This document shows positions 1-12,865 of a DNA stretch of 64,000 nt, in pieces. Within the stretch, counting starts at the first letter, position 1; every line of letters starts with the position of its first letter. The stretch is from positions 10,128,175-10,192,174 of the forward strand of contig NC_058046.1 of assembly GCF_020085105.1 (NCBI RefSeq), read 5' to 3'. Origin of the DNA: Siniperca chuatsi. Taxonomy: Eukaryota > Chordata > Actinopteri > Centrarchiformes > Sinipercidae. The translations under genes were made by a program, and so were the position numbers. A model generated the notes under the pieces. That model ran no database searches. It saw only the letters and a list, made by a program, of their open reading frames with translations, and was not told the DNA's origin.

Positions 1-485
1 GAACACTTGTTTCTCTCAACCTAAGTAGAGTGGCAATCTGAATATTCAAAATGATTGGCTTTTTTTTGTCCTAGACATAGCTGATAAATCCTCATAAAGC
101 ACAGAATTTATCCCTAAATTACAAATAATTTGGATCCAGCAGGTTTTTGCACATTCACAAGTCACCATTAGACTTAACATGTTTTGGAGAATTGCAAGAA
201 CCTGTATGAGTTTACTGTAAGCCAATTTGAACCACCTAAGATATTCATGGCACACAACTGGGTATTAAAGCTCTCTAAAGTGCTAATTTTGAAATCAATA
301 CTGAATCAAACTACTTGTAATGTGAAAAGAGTTGCTAGTACTGCCGACCCCACTGAGAATCAATAGCCAGCTCTCAGCTAATCAGTTGGGATCCCTGTAA
401 GCGTAAGGCAGTTTTTTAACAAGATGGCCATAATAACGGATATATCAGGGTTCTGTTGCGGATGAGTTAGTTTTGGAGTATTTCT

Positions 486-497
486 GCCCCCTAGTGG
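486..497 (-). promoter_or_regulatory. CTCF-like motif
   Basis: GCCCCCTAGTGG on the plus strand, which reads CCACTAGGGGGC on the minus strand. This fits the CTCF core consensus CCASYAGRKGGC at every position. It lies downstream of the ANKLE2 3' end. Short repeats can carry this motif, so occupancy is only an inference. Confidence 0.45.
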
Positions 498-750
498 TTA
501 GAAATTGCTTAATACAGCTTTAAGGTGGTCTCAAACTGGGCAATTTTAAGGTATAGCCCAGACAAATTTCAAATTACACTTTACTGATGGGTGTGTTTTG
601 TCATTCATACACAGTGGGAGATGCTTGTGAATTTAAAGATACTTCAGAGAAAAAAATATAAATTGCACAGTCTAAGGCCGCGGGTAGTGGCAGAAATGAA
701 AAGTCAAGACATGTCCAGGAACCACCGAGAAAAGATGGAGAATGTGTGCA

Positions 751-1513
751 TTTATTGAAGAACAAAATAAAAACATGGAAGATCTCAAACTTATCAGTTT
801 TTCCCATGTTTGCCGTAATCATCTCTGATCGATGCAGCCAGTGAAGTCGCCATTTCCAGATATTTTATGTATGAGTTAGAGTTTCCAAATTGACGAGAGA
901 ACTGGACTCATCACTTCAGAAAATTAAGGCAATTCCTGAACTGAGGATAACATAGGAAATGGCAGTCGGTTTTAACACCATTAATAAAAACATTACATTT
1001 TTGTGCTACTGACCAACATACAAAAAATAACTTTTAAAATATTGACATTTTACTTTTTTTAAGAACATCTTCAGTGACAGAATCCTGTTGGATATTCCAC
1101 ACCAAGGTTTTAGTGATGAACTAACTTTGGGGAGTGCGGCTTATATTCACGATATTCAAAAAAGTTGACTCAGGTTATGATACAGGTGCTTCACACTTGC
1201 CACAAATAACATTACTGTCAATTCAACATGGTCCACACCCATACAGTACATAAATTATCAAGGTTTCTTTTTTTCCTTTTTAAAGTCTTGAGTGTACATC
1301 ACAACCCAACGTGATGAGAATTCCTGTATTACATAGGAGTAGTACGATACATCATTAATACAAATCTTCCAGACACTTGTGCATATTTCTGTTAGGTATG
1401 TGGTTTCTGAGCTCTGGTGTAGCCACCTTGGTGCAGCTGGGTTTGTAGTGGGAAAGGGTGGTGGGGTTGGGGCTTGGAGAGGGTATGGCCGTAGTGGTAG
1501 GAGGCGCGGACAG
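751..1513 (-). other. ANKLE2: ANKLE2 3' untranslated region (probable)
   Basis: Sequence after the ANKLE2 stop codon. A minus-strand AATAAA at 756-751 is the first canonical poly(A) signal I find downstream, giving a 3' UTR of about 0.75 kb. The true cleavage site was not determined. From 1 to about 720 I see no gene. Confidence 0.45.
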
Positions 1514-4500
1514 TCAGATTGGTGGCTCATTCAAGTGCTTGAGGCGGATGCGCTGGATGTAGCTAGCATTGGCAGGGCTGTAACGGCTGGGGCTGAAGTC
1601 TGGTGAGGCGGCATGCCGGGCAGGACTGAAGCGACCAGTGGGAGACATCAGGCCGCTGCCCGGGGAGCCGGGAGTCTGATGCTGCATCCTGAGTCGTGGT
1701 TTTACCACCGCAGGGCTGGGCCAGCTAGACGACACACATCAGCACCAGTCAGTGGTTACATTTACAATAGTGTTCCTTTGCGACTAATACGCAAAGATAA
1801 AAACTAGTACAGATTTTACTGTCCCATTGCACTTTTTTGTCATATTTTGCACATGAAATAAACAGATTCTTTTTGCATCTAAAGAGCCTCTTCCACTTTT
1901 TCTGTCAGTGTGCAGGCATTTTTTTACTAACAGATGGTACCGTTGATTTTGTCAACACGCACCTGACACTCCTGAAAAGCCTGAAGAGTGCAAACCCTTT
2001 TACGATTGTTTGCATTTTCATATTTATTCACAGGAACAAAATGCTCCACCACCTGACATTTCACCTCACTACTAATTCCTGACTATAATTGCAAAAATTT
2101 AACCCACATTTTTGTCAATTAGAGGAGTGTTACAATCTATAATAAAGAAGTTTTTTTTTTTTTAAACAGACAAATCAAATATTGGGCAGTCAGTATCATC
2201 CACCTATTAGTCATTTACTATTTCAGATGACTGGCCAGAAGACCAATGATAGAGAATAATATGCACTGCAATAAAATGTCAGCCAAGCCTACTTACTTCT
2301 GCATGTCTGATGCAGAGTACGACTTCATTGTGCTCTTCCACTTATGAATGCTGGGATACTTCTGGGCATCGACATCTACGCCTTCTGTTGCATACAAGAC
2401 CTCTCTGTCCAACTTGGTTGGGGAATCCCTGTAATAACACACAAGATTAATATACTGTATTATTATCATAAGTTGGTGATCATCAAACCCTTTTGTAACT
2501 GGCTGCCTGTCACATTCCCTTAAAGGCACTCAAACTGGAGTGTTCAGCTGGTGTTGCAGTTCACTTGTCTGGACTAGACATAGAGACTATAGTACCCCAA
2601 AAATATTAGAATATCAAGTCTAAAGATTGTGACACATCAACTTGTAAAACATTAATCAGGGATAATGTATTTGAGTAGTTATGAAACAACACCATTATGC
2701 CCTCCACAGAGAAACCAGTGTGACTCACCCATCAATGAAAAGTCCTCTTCTAATGTGCGGTGGGGTCCTGGGTGGGAACTCATTGGAGTTATCTAAGGAC
2801 TTATAGGAGGACCCAGAGGATCCTGAACTGCTCAGATCCCTCCCCCCATGGTCCCATGACTTGGATCTAGCACAGAAGTTGCGCCCCCCTGAAACTGACC
2901 CCCTAGTCCTGCCCAGCACCTCCAGACTCTCTTCTGCTTCAAAGTACTCCTCTGAGCTGCCGCTGCTACGCCTCTCCTCTGTCCCTCCTCCCTCTGTTCT
3001 CCAGCCTGGCCCCTCCAAGGTCTCACCGTCCTGACCACTGTGACCAAGAGACAGGCGGTTCAGTCCGGAGCTCAGGTCTGTGGCTGATGAGGAGCTGTAG
3101 GATTCCCGGACCTCCCTGTGCCGGCTCCCGCCACTGCTCCTCCTCTCCCTGCAGCTGGTGGGGCTGTCCAGCGGCTCTTGCAGCGACATGCGCTCAAACT
3201 CCACCATGAGGTTGGAGATGGGCGACAGCAGGCAAGAGGAGGACGGGGAGGTGCGAGAGGTCACCTTGTCTCCATTGTGAGTCCTGTCTCTGGAGGAGGA
3301 GCACACCCCATTTTTGCAGACAACGCCGGGCGACAGGAGGCCGTCATCACAGCAGCACAGCAGGTCCTGCTCGGCCGCTGTCTCGATCAGGTCGGCCCCG
3401 CGGTGGTGCAGCGCGATGGGCAGGATGCGGAACTCACGGCCACCCACTGCGCCCTTCAGGCCGTCCATGGATGCAGCAGAGGAGGTGATGCTGGTGAGTG
3501 CTGCGTTCTGCCGGTTCTTCATCTCCTCAAGGCTGATGTCATCACCCTCGTCCAGGAAGGCACCAACAGAGATGGAGTTGCAGAACTTTTTGGGTTTACC
3601 TACAAACAGGGATGATGAGTGACCAAAACAGACTTATAACTAATCGTTATTACAGTTTAATGTTATCATATAATTCTTCATGGCAGGACATTAAGTAGCT
3701 TTGCAAAATCCTTTGTGTATTTCATATCTGACAAGAGGCTATATCTGAGAACCCTGATTACACTACAATTTTTCCAGGACTTGTGGCTTCCCTGATATAG
3801 AATAGGTGAAGGTACCTGGAGAGGGGGTTTTGAACCTGTTGCTGGTCTCATTCTCCCCAGTCTCTTCATGAGCCCGTGGGCTGAAATCCCTCTTGCTAAG
3901 GTACTCTTCCAGCTTGCGGAGCCCCTCAGACGACGACAGATCCACAAAACTGTCCAAAAAGTCCCAGTACTCAGCCCACGGGTGGCCCATCTCATGAGCC
4001 AGGTCTCTGTAGATAAAGGATGACTTATCATTTAGATTATTACACATACAATTTCAGCCACATCTATGTATTTAACACTCAAAAAACTGGTGTACTCACA
4101 GTTGTTGGATCATGAATAAACCTTTCCTGACTAAAAAGTACACTAAGACTGAATTTCCCTGCAATTTTATAGACTGATTTATGTCTGAGAATAACCTGCT
4201 GTCACAGTTCCATTTATCACATTTTAAATAGATATAGAAATATATGCTTATGCTACACATACTACTCAACAGCGTTAATATTACGGCAGACAGACACATT
4301 CAGTTGCTTTTGAGCCATTTCCATTTCTGATTTGAAACTTTCAAGCCAAGGTCTTCATACATTTTTTATACAAACGATTCTACTTATTCTCTGTGATTAA
4401 TTTTGCTGCCGTTCTCCTTGTACTGACTGCATAAAGTTGAGACTGAACTGAACAGTCAGTTGCCAGTTTATTAGGTACACCTAGCTAAAACTAATGCAGT

Positions 4501-7500
4501 CTAATACAACAGCCCTACAATAAATCCTACCTTCATGAAGGTTATAATGTTCCGTTTTTGTTGAAACTGTTTTAGAGAGGTGCTGATACAACTGTATGGT
4601 CATTTTGGAGGCTGCAGTTTGTGGTGCTGTTGAATTTTATTCCGTTATACTGACAGGTGTTTTGTCCACCCAATTTATATCAATGAAGGTAGGCTAAAAT
4701 GTGTCTGAGAGTAGAGATGACATTTAACAAAGGATGAACCAGGTTTGAACCCAGGGTGTGTAGTACATGGCCCGACATGTCTATAATCCCCAAAGACATG
4801 TTTATCCTGCTGCTAGTGCAAAAACGATTTCCTCCACGGTATTATCTTCATGCATCATAGTCCGCAGCAATAAGACCAGTAGTACCACCCTTCGGTAGTA
4901 TCACAATATCTTTTAGAATACATGTAAACAGTTATAAAGACAATATACGCAGAGTAAAGTTTTGGACATACCTGCCCACTCTCTCTGCCCCACGATCAGG
5001 ATCAGACTTAAAAATGTGGTGGAAAAGCTCTGCCCGGTCTCTGGGCGGCGTCTTCCAGGACCGACGGAAATCATCTGCCTATAGGGGAAGACAATATGTT
5101 CTGGTCACTAAACGTTTTTAATGATGCAATGCAATGATGGACTTGAGTAAACACAGACAGGTAATCAGGTAAGCAACTTGCTTTAGAAGGGCTCAGCGGG
5201 CCAGCAAAGGCTGTGACAGTCATCACTGGATCCATCGGGCTTCTTGTATGCCGCTGGATCAGTGAGAGACTTTCTGAGGACTCAGGTGACCACAGACCAC
5301 CAATGATAGGCTGAGAGGTGTTGTCGCTTGCCCTCAGCAAAGGGATATAGCAGCGGTCTGTGAGACAATGGACAATTTACAGTTTAGATAACATCTTTCA
5401 TGGACATGACTTTTATTCACGGCACTTGAACAATGGTCGCATACATTTTCAATGAGGGTGGCACCAATGGGAATCAAACCGTAAGCTGCCAGCGTACTTA
5501 TAATATTAATGTCTGTTGCATATGGTGTTGTCAGTGTGTGCACAGGACAGTGAGTAAAGATATACAGTGTGCAGAACTTCATGCCAAATGCTGTGGTCAC
5601 ACGCCAAATTTAGTACAGTACCAGTCTTATGCTGCAATTGTCAGATTTATCCAACTTCTTTTAAGTGATTTGCAATACAAACTTGTACCCACAGCTAGTC
5701 ACTTTAACCTAATTACACCAGTCCATAGCTACCCAACCTGCTAATTATGTTTTCAGCCCAGTTCCTACTATCAGCCAGCATGGCTAACAGCATAACAAAC
5801 AAGGACAGGAAAAAAAAAAAAAAAAAAAATCAATGCTGAGGCACTCAAGCTCAAACTACATGATGTAACATGCAGCTTCTATTTAACCAGGCCTTTCTCT
5901 GTGTGAAAGTACACTAAATCACACTTGTCTGTGTACTTCAGGAAACAGCTGAACAAAACTTGTTTTCAGAAATGTGTGTATCCTTACCCTCCAAATAGTC
6001 ACTTATCTTCTGCTTCACTTCTTGGGTTTTATTTCTTCTGCTACAAATAAGCTGTGAAAAGGGGAAAAAAAAAGAACATTTGGGGACATTTGCACAGCTG
6101 ACAACATACAACTGTTGCTGGATTAGCTGGGGAAAGAATTTGCTCATGCTTATCTATGTTTAGCCTTCAATGTGCAGTGAGTGATTGTTGCCAAAAGATT
6201 TAAAAAGCAAGCTAAAAAGGTCACAGCTTCAAAACCTGAGTAAGCACAACTGTACCTCCCCTAGCAACTACTGGCAGGATGTCAGTGTTCAGCAGTACCG
6301 TGCAAGGCTGAGTAGCTGCTAGACAGCTTCCATATGTATGTGTACACATTCACGAATACTTTCTGTGTAATAACCCCCAGCAACGACAACCCAGGGTATG
6401 CTGAAGGTTTTCTTACTGCATGTTACTGAGTTAAAGTTAAAGTTAAGGGCTAAAAATAAAACTCCTTACATCACATGGCTTCTGGCCATCCTTGTTCTTA
6501 CAGTTCTTATCGATGTCAGGATGCGAGCACAGGACATTGACCACGTCTGGGCAGCCAAACTTACAGGCAAAGTGGAGTGGTGTTTCAAATCCCTGGAGCA
6601 CACATTCAAACAGAGCAAGACACAATATGAACACAGCCCATTAACTACTTTTTGAAAGAATCTAAACTAATCTGGTTTAACTGGTATGGTAAAAGAACTT
6701 ACAGCCTTATCTGGAGTGTTGAGGTAAAGATCTACAATGTAGCGGATACGTTTCTGCAGCATAACTTCCTGGTCGTCTGGGTACATGAGGCGCATAAACT
6801 CTGGGTTTTCCAAGGTGTCCAGCAGCAGCTGGGCGATTCCCGCCTGGTTCTCCTTGGCTGCCACGTGCATTACGTTGTACCGGCAGCCCTCCTAACCAGA
6901 CAAAACAGTGGAACAACTGTATGGATCAGGACATAATCCTCTTTAATCTCCTGTCAACAGGAAAGAAAGCTTAAATTTGTCCAAAAGCAGCATCTGACCT
7001 TAACTTCACCTGCTGAAGTTAGGGATTTATCGCCCAACATTGATTTCATTTTTTAAAGACTAGGGCTTAAGACACAATAGTTGATATTTATAATATAGTA
7101 GCATCAAATTTGAGGGTTTAAAATACCAACTTCTAAAGACTGATTTAATACTTTGAAAGATTCATTGTACATGCACATACGGCAGGTCATATTTTTATCT
7201 TCATTCAAGCTTCATTCAGCTTAACAAGGGCTGACAGGTTGGCGCTGATGTGGAAAAGATGTTTATGTATCAACAAATGACAATGTTCCAAGTAAGGCTA
7301 TGCATCTCTATTAATAGCAAAGACTTTCCACAGAGTTTGAGAAACCACAACAGTACTACTACAACAAACTCAAATAATGCTGCCTCTTAACTTGCCTACA
7401 GGTTTTATTTATTCTATGTTTAGGAAACTGGTTCAGAAACAGACAATCTGAGACAGTACACCAAGGAATTAACTTTATGCCCTCACCTGCACAATAGTGG

Positions 7501-10353
7501 GATTATCCCCTGAGCCAATGAGATAGCGTGGGTTGCTCAACACCAGCTCGCTGAAGGCCACCTCGTCGCCCTTCTCCACAGCTTTCCTCAGTTTGGCGGT
7601 CAGGTCCTGGGTGCGTGGGCTCTTGAAACTGTTGGCCCGCTCCCGGTTGATGGTATCAACTTCCATGTTGTCTGGTGTGGAGAGGGAGAAGAGAGTGAAA
7701 GACAGACACTGTGGTCAAAAACTCCAAATATTGTTCAAGGCTGGTGTGCCCCGTGCATCTGTTTGTTTCACGTGTTACCTCAGATACTTGATAAAAAAAT
7801 TTAAAAAATCACTATATGCATAAATTGCATAAATTATGCAGATTATTCCTCTGGATAAAAACAAAAACAAAAAAAGGACATACACTGCAATAAAGGCAAT
7901 AAAAGACAGAAATGCAGAAAATGAGAGACAGTTAATGCATTACAATAAAAAAAAAGTAAAAATAAATAAATAAATAAAAAAATCAGCCTTGCTAATGGCA
8001 GGGATGCAAAGTGCGACCATTTGGATAACTCTATTGGACAACACATGCAATATTATAGCTTTAGCATTACTCCTTTAAAACAGGGAGCATTACATTGACA
8101 GGAAACAATTCACTTCAGTTTTAACGCTGCTGCTCTCTGTTGTGCATGTTTCTGAAAGCGCTGGCCTTCTACACGACCCAAAAGATCAGTGTGCCATACA
8201 TTTATGAAACCTCAATTGAACTTCTAATGAAATATATAACAGAGGGTATTGATTTTTACGGCGAAGTCTCACACATTGTATCTATTTACCTTTACTAATG
8301 ACCAGGCCAGGTTTGACAGGAGATACACAGGGTGTAGATTTGTTGGGAGAGGGGAAATAGTCACAGATCCCCTTAGCAAACCTCTCAGCATCCTCACGGT
8401 TGGGAAAGGCTTTGAAGCGGGCTCCCTTCATCATCTTTACAGCTTGAAGGGCATCTTTCTTATCTGTGTACACATGTGCTCTCTCTACAGACAAAAAAAC
8501 AACAAAACAAACAAAAAAAAACATAGAGTCAGCTTTTATCAGCCATTTTCAATTTTCTACCTGATGAGTACCAGATTCTTCTTGTTTCATTTATTACTGT
8601 TGGTTAATGTGGCTTTCTAACTGGTGGTTGAAGGATTTTTTTGCATTATTTTCCTTTCTGTCCAGTAAGCCTGTAAAATCATATTTTGATAAGGTTCTAC
8701 AAAGTGCCACTGTTTTTGCAGTTGCAATAAAAGCCTGCCCTGACAGATTAACATTACAAGCATTGATTTTTGTGGTAGCTCAAGATTAATTTAGATCAAT
8801 TCGCTATTCCAGAGGTCAGGCAGTCCTATTGCCCTGCTGCATACCACCAAAGAAATAACAACCAATGTTTTCATCCCCCTAAACAAATTTGGATGTCAGA
8901 CTACATTAGCAGCAAGCACTCCTAAACAAATACAGAAACTCGACAACACAAGAGATATCACAAATAAACAAACAAGCAACATGATAATCTTTTAAGGTGC
9001 ACTTTAGCCTCAACTCAATATAAATGTTAATGTTAAACCTATCAAAGAAAATAGCACTCACAGTTGTCATGTTTTTTTTTTAAGGTTGAGACAATAAGAA
9101 ACACTGAAGAATTGATACATTTGGACAAACATGTTGATCATTTCTAAAATGATTGTTTTAATTTATATTGAATTTATATATTTATCATGTATGTTTCCAT
9201 CCTGTATTACAACAGGTGGAATCAACAAAGCATTTTTTTCAGAAGTATTTTTTCTGGGGCATTTTGCCTTTATTTGATAGCGGACAGTTGAGAGGTGACA
9301 GGAAACAACTGCTGGAATCAAACCGAGGACATTGTGATTACAGTATGTGGTATACAGTATATATTAACCACTAGGCCACCAGGGCACCCCAAAAAAGCAT
9401 TCATCATTATGACTAAACACATGAGAAAATAGAAGAAAAAAAACTCAAAATCCTCTTCCGTTTAAGAATTTTAAGTGTAGTGTAAATCAACCTATTTGCC
9501 ATGTGAACAAGCATTAATTTCATTTGATATTGATTATGGGAGAACAATTACAGCTGTACGCTTTTTCCATTCTAAAACTGCTTTTACAGAGCTAATGACT
9601 TTATTAGATTTTTATGTTTACAATGATGATCAATATGTTGCGTAGTTTCCTCTAACACTGATAAAATTATGCTGGATTTACAACTATATATGAGGTCAAG
9701 TCATGGTTTAAAAAGGTATTTTACTCTCATCTGAACTCTTTCCTGCAATTCCCAACTTCAAGCCAGTAATACTGAACTATGATGGAACCTCAATATGTAA
9801 TACTGAAATCTGTATGACACCAAACAAAGTAACAAGCAGAATCTCTCTTACCATTTCTAGCCAAAACATCCTCCCAAAGTGGACATACTCCATAATAAAA
9901 GGTTGGAGACACTTGCGCCGGCTTTGAAGGGGTTTCCGTTTTGGACTGAGAGTTACTGCCTTCAGCAGAGCTGTTTGAGGTTGTCTTTACTGAGATCTCC
10001 TCTTCCTCTGGAGGGTTGAGACCCACACCGTAGCCAAAGTCCAACTCTTCGCTGGCAGTCTCAGTGGGGTTGCTGCTTGTTGTAGCAGTGGTGGGTGCAA
10101 CTGCTGAGGTGACACTTGACACAGGTTTGGCATGATCGGCAACGGAGGCCGCGCTGCCCGAGAGGCCTGTTGAAGAGCTGTTGTCCGATTCAGTGGCACT
10201 GCTCTCTGGCCCAGCCAGGACTCGGGCTAACTTCCTCTCAAAGGTGGCTCGGGTGGTAGCTGTGATAGGGCCGCACTTGAGGTCTGCTCGGGCAAACTCC
10301 TCGCGCAGTTCATCAGCACTTAGTCTCCTCAGCCTGCTCAGAACTGCCTCCAT
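1514..10353 (-). CDS. ANKLE2: ANKLE2, ankyrin repeat and LEM domain-containing protein 2 (12 coding exons)
   Basis: Coding exons, 5' to 3': 10353-9852, 8484-8290, 7671-7487, 6891-6703, 6592-6470, 6051-5988, 5357-5182, 5078-4972, 4006-3816, 3599-2729, 2428-2297, 1724-1514. All phases agree, giving about 981 residues (human is about 938). Domains: LEM-like at residues 1-46; the [18 protein letters not shown] block at about 168-232; ankyrin repeats at about 294-400 ([20 protein letters not shown]); a conserved region ending in [20 protein letters not shown] at about 478-577; a disordered Ser-rich stretch at about 577-868; and a conserved tail with [10 protein letters not shown]. Known family role: an endoplasmic reticulum and nuclear-envelope protein that brings PP2A to BAF and restrains VRK1 so that nuclei reassemble after mitosis. 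In human the gene is linked to microcephaly. The order and spelling of the blocks leave little doubt about identity. Confidence 0.96.
2729..3599 (-). CDS. ANKLE2: ANKLE2 long disordered exon
   Basis: An 871-nt exon encoding about 290 residues. It opens with [18 protein letters not shown] and the conserved [14 protein letters not shown], then turns Ser/Arg/Glu-rich with short conserved islands ([13 protein letters not shown]) and ends GLFIDG. Low complexity and many SS/SG pairs suggest a phosphoregulated disordered segment (inference). Codon third positions are GC-rich compared with the introns, so large antisense frames occur here and were ignored. Confidence 0.9.
4450..4690. repeat. Interspersed repeat (CCAGTTTATTAGGTACACC type)
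   Basis: An intronic stretch beginning around GCCAGTTTATTAGGTACACC and running to about TTTTGTCCACCCAA. I recognise it as a sequence found many times in spiny-rayed fish genomes. No coding potential. The class is not certain, and the boundaries are approximate. Confidence 0.5.
5079..5181 (-). other. ANKLE2: GC-AG intron in ANKLE2
   Basis: The exon 5357-5182 ends TCTAAA and is followed by GCAAGT, not GT. The next exon starts at 5078 after a TATAG acceptor. Using the GC donor keeps phase 0 and joins SPSK to ADDFRRSW. The nearby GTTGCT would break the frame. Confidence 0.8.
6470..6891 (-). CDS. ANKLE2: ANKLE2 ankyrin-repeat exons
   Basis: Two phase-0 exons (6891-6703 and 6592-6470) encode the ankyrin region. 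The first reads [18 protein letters not shown] and then [18 protein letters not shown]. The second reads [18 protein letters not shown] and ends at KPCD. The TPLH motifs are the recognisable ankyrin cores. This is the most conserved part of the protein and the clearest proof of identity. Confidence 0.93.
9235..9393 (-). repeat. tRNA-derived SINE with target duplication
   Basis: On the minus strand it starts GGGGTGCCCTGGTGGCCTAG (box A-like), has GGTTTGATTCC (box B-like) and ends ATCAAATAAAGGCAAAA. An 8-bp duplication AAAGCATT flanks it at 9227-9234 and 9394-9401. It sits in the ANKLE2 intron between 8484 and 9852. It belongs to the same family as the copies near 28.7 and 62.6 kb. Confidence 0.78.
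9852..10353 (-). CDS. ANKLE2: ANKLE2 first coding exon, LEM-like domain
   Basis: Encodes residues 1-167. The start [20 protein letters not shown] continues into [20 protein letters not shown], a LEM fold signature for BAF binding. It is followed by a Ser/Thr-rich linker, the conserved [13 protein letters not shown] motif and [11 protein letters not shown]. The exon probably begins at 10364 after a TTGTAG acceptor. An in-frame TGA lies at 10359-10357, just before the ATG, which fixes this start if that acceptor is used. The human protein as I recall it has an extra N-terminal membrane segment before this point; none is encoded here. Confidence 0.9.
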
Positions 10354-10363
10354 GCTTCAGCTC

Positions 10364-11616
10364 CCTACAACACCACACATTATACTTCAGCAATTATGAC
10401 CAGCAGTTAAAAAACTCAACAACCACCATGTAGGGAAATTTACTTGGCAACTAACTTAGCATTAGTCACATTTTAGTGCTCCACACTTTAAAAACTAAAT
10501 ATCAAGATTCAGAATATACAATTTTGCTGTCTCAATTAATACTTCAACACAGTTACTAAGTCAGATTTCTTCCAGAATGATTTCAATTCCTGTGAATGCC
10601 AATTAAAAATGACCAGGAAGACTATAATAAATATAATTTGGACAAGATGACATGTCATTTACATAGCTAAATTGCTAATGTTTTTTCCCCCCTTCCATGC
10701 AGCTCCACTACCATTATTTACAAATAACAACCATACATTCAGAAAAAACGTTAATTTATACTATTTGCCTTTAAACAGTATGAACACATAACTTTATTTA
10801 GTTTGGTATTATTTAGCATAAGTACACTATAGCTTGGTCTTTACTCATAAAACTAACATTAGCACATGAACCAAGACATTGGTAAAACTCTAAATTAATT
10901 GACAAAGTTAGTTTAGTAGGTTTTTACCTGTCACTATATTCCCCATAATGAGCAATCCAAAAGCCTGCAAATACTCTGTGTGCACATTAATATTAAATGC
11001 CATCCATCTTTTTATACTCCATCAAGCTGCTACGCATTGTAAAATATAATACAGACTGATTTTACCAACAAGTAAACCCTTGCCCTTCAGTGCCAAGTAT
11101 TTCCAGGTAGGTTGCACAAATATGACACAGCTCGTGTCTGCTCGTACTGTGTACTAGAGTCTTTTACAAATATAAGTCCCTGTAATGCAATACAACACTG
11201 CTACTGAACTTCCGTATACCCAATTATTAACCCAACATATATCTTATCACAACCAACCACACCAATGTGGGACTAGCATGTGCTAGCTAGCTTGCTAACC
11301 AACATGTCAGTTTTAGCAGCCGGACAGTGTGCCTGGCAAAGCTAGCATGAAGGAAACTGCTCAGATGAAAATATAGACTGACCGAGTAAAGCACAAATTT
11401 TGGGCTGGAATACTAACGATTACAAATATAGAGAAAATTGGATATATTATAACAATATTAGTCGGTTCATTCGCATGCTGTCACGCCCAAGTATGTCATT
11501 CGAGGTGGGTTTTCGGGCTGTAACGTAACAAATTTGAAACGTCTTCGTGGTGATGATGCAGATAAAAATCTAAGTGTACGTGATGACATCTAGTAACAAA
11601 TGTACCCTATACTTAC
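10364..11616 (-). other. ANKLE2: ANKLE2 5' UTR intron
   Basis: A consensus donor (GTAAGT at 11616-11611) and the TTGTAG acceptor before 10364 define a likely intron in the 5' untranslated region. The interval is AT-rich, and I see no conserved coding frame in it. Confidence 0.45.
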
Positions 11617-11800
11617 CAAGGAACATTTTTATTTAATAAACGCGGAGGTATGTTAGTTTTGCACAGATAAACTGTTGGATAGACACAAAGCTAGAGACGG
11701 TCTGGAATAGACTCATTGTTTACAACGTGTTCTACGCATGCTCAGTTTCAAGGGAGGGCGCACGCTGCATTCTCGACCTGTGGGAAAACTCAAATGTAGA
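11617..11800 (-). promoter_or_regulatory. ANKLE2: Candidate non-coding first exon and promoter of ANKLE2
   Basis: The exon would end ATGTTCCTTG with GTAAGT following. Spliced to 10364, this short ATG frame stops at once (ATG TTC CTT GGG AGC TGA), so it would be a tiny upstream ORF. The flanking DNA has more CpG than its surroundings. The 5' end is unknown. A second candidate first exon lies near 12.9 kb. Confidence 0.4.
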
Positions 11801-12865
11801 CGACTTGAAGGTGACAGGTGCCGAACATAAAGTGAGTTATCACATTTCTCTCTAAAACGCCAAGCAGCGATAAACTAGATAATTTGTAAGATACCTTACA
11901 CCGGCATGTGACACTATACTGAAGAACGTCACCGCTGAGCTCCCTCTACACTTCGCCAATTTCTGTATCATGGCCATTTATTTTCGGTAATTAAAACAAA
12001 TATGAAACATCACTCAAAATACCTTGCCGTCTTTGTGTTTTGTACCTGGTGTGTATTTTTACAGTTACATCAATATCAAACTACTTTTAACATTTGCTGT
12101 TAAAAGCCATATCACAACAAAAAGCAGTTCATCAGACGGACTTCCTGGTCTATTACATCGGAAAGTTGTTGTGCCTTGAAAATGACAATGATTTTTATTT
12201 ATTTTTATTCATACAGAACTGTGTTGTATATTATCTAAATTTCCTTCTGGCCTAGAATCCCATACAAATGCACACTTGTTCGTGACAAAAGAGGTTCGTG
12301 GGGAATGGATATCGGGGCTTACCACTAGGCCATGATTTAAAAACAAAACAGAAAGCTACTCAAAATTGTATTTTGAGTACGTCGCTTATATTTACGTACT
12401 TTCCCCAAGGTTGGAATGTAGCATCATGCTCACCCATAGCAGACGTGACTAATCCAAGGAAACGATTACCTAAACTCATGTCTAGGTTTTTCTGGTTCAC
12501 AACACATTTACTTATTTAAAGTAAATGAAAATAACGAATTGGTGCAAATGTAATGTTGGTATGAACACCATGCAAAACATTTTCGTGTTGGCACAATCCA
12601 ATATATGCAGGCCAACTTGCTCAGGCATGTATGAGGCAAGCCAACAGCAAGACGATTTTATACAAGAACTGAATTAAACATAAGTTATCTATAGAGATCA
12701 TTATCCGTTATAGGCGGAAGCAAAGAAAATTTGAGTAACGTTAGCTACACAATCGCCTCTAGGAAGTTTGACAAGCATGCTAACAGTCATTAGCCACTTA
12801 GCAAGGCAAGAAGCTAGTCACTCATGCCACCGGTTAGCAATAGAAGACAGTTCTTGTATTCTTAC

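Noticed and set aside
3118..3615. 165-codon plus-strand frame
   Set aside because: It lies opposite the long ANKLE2 exon. It results from GC-rich codon use on the other strand and has no recognisable protein features.
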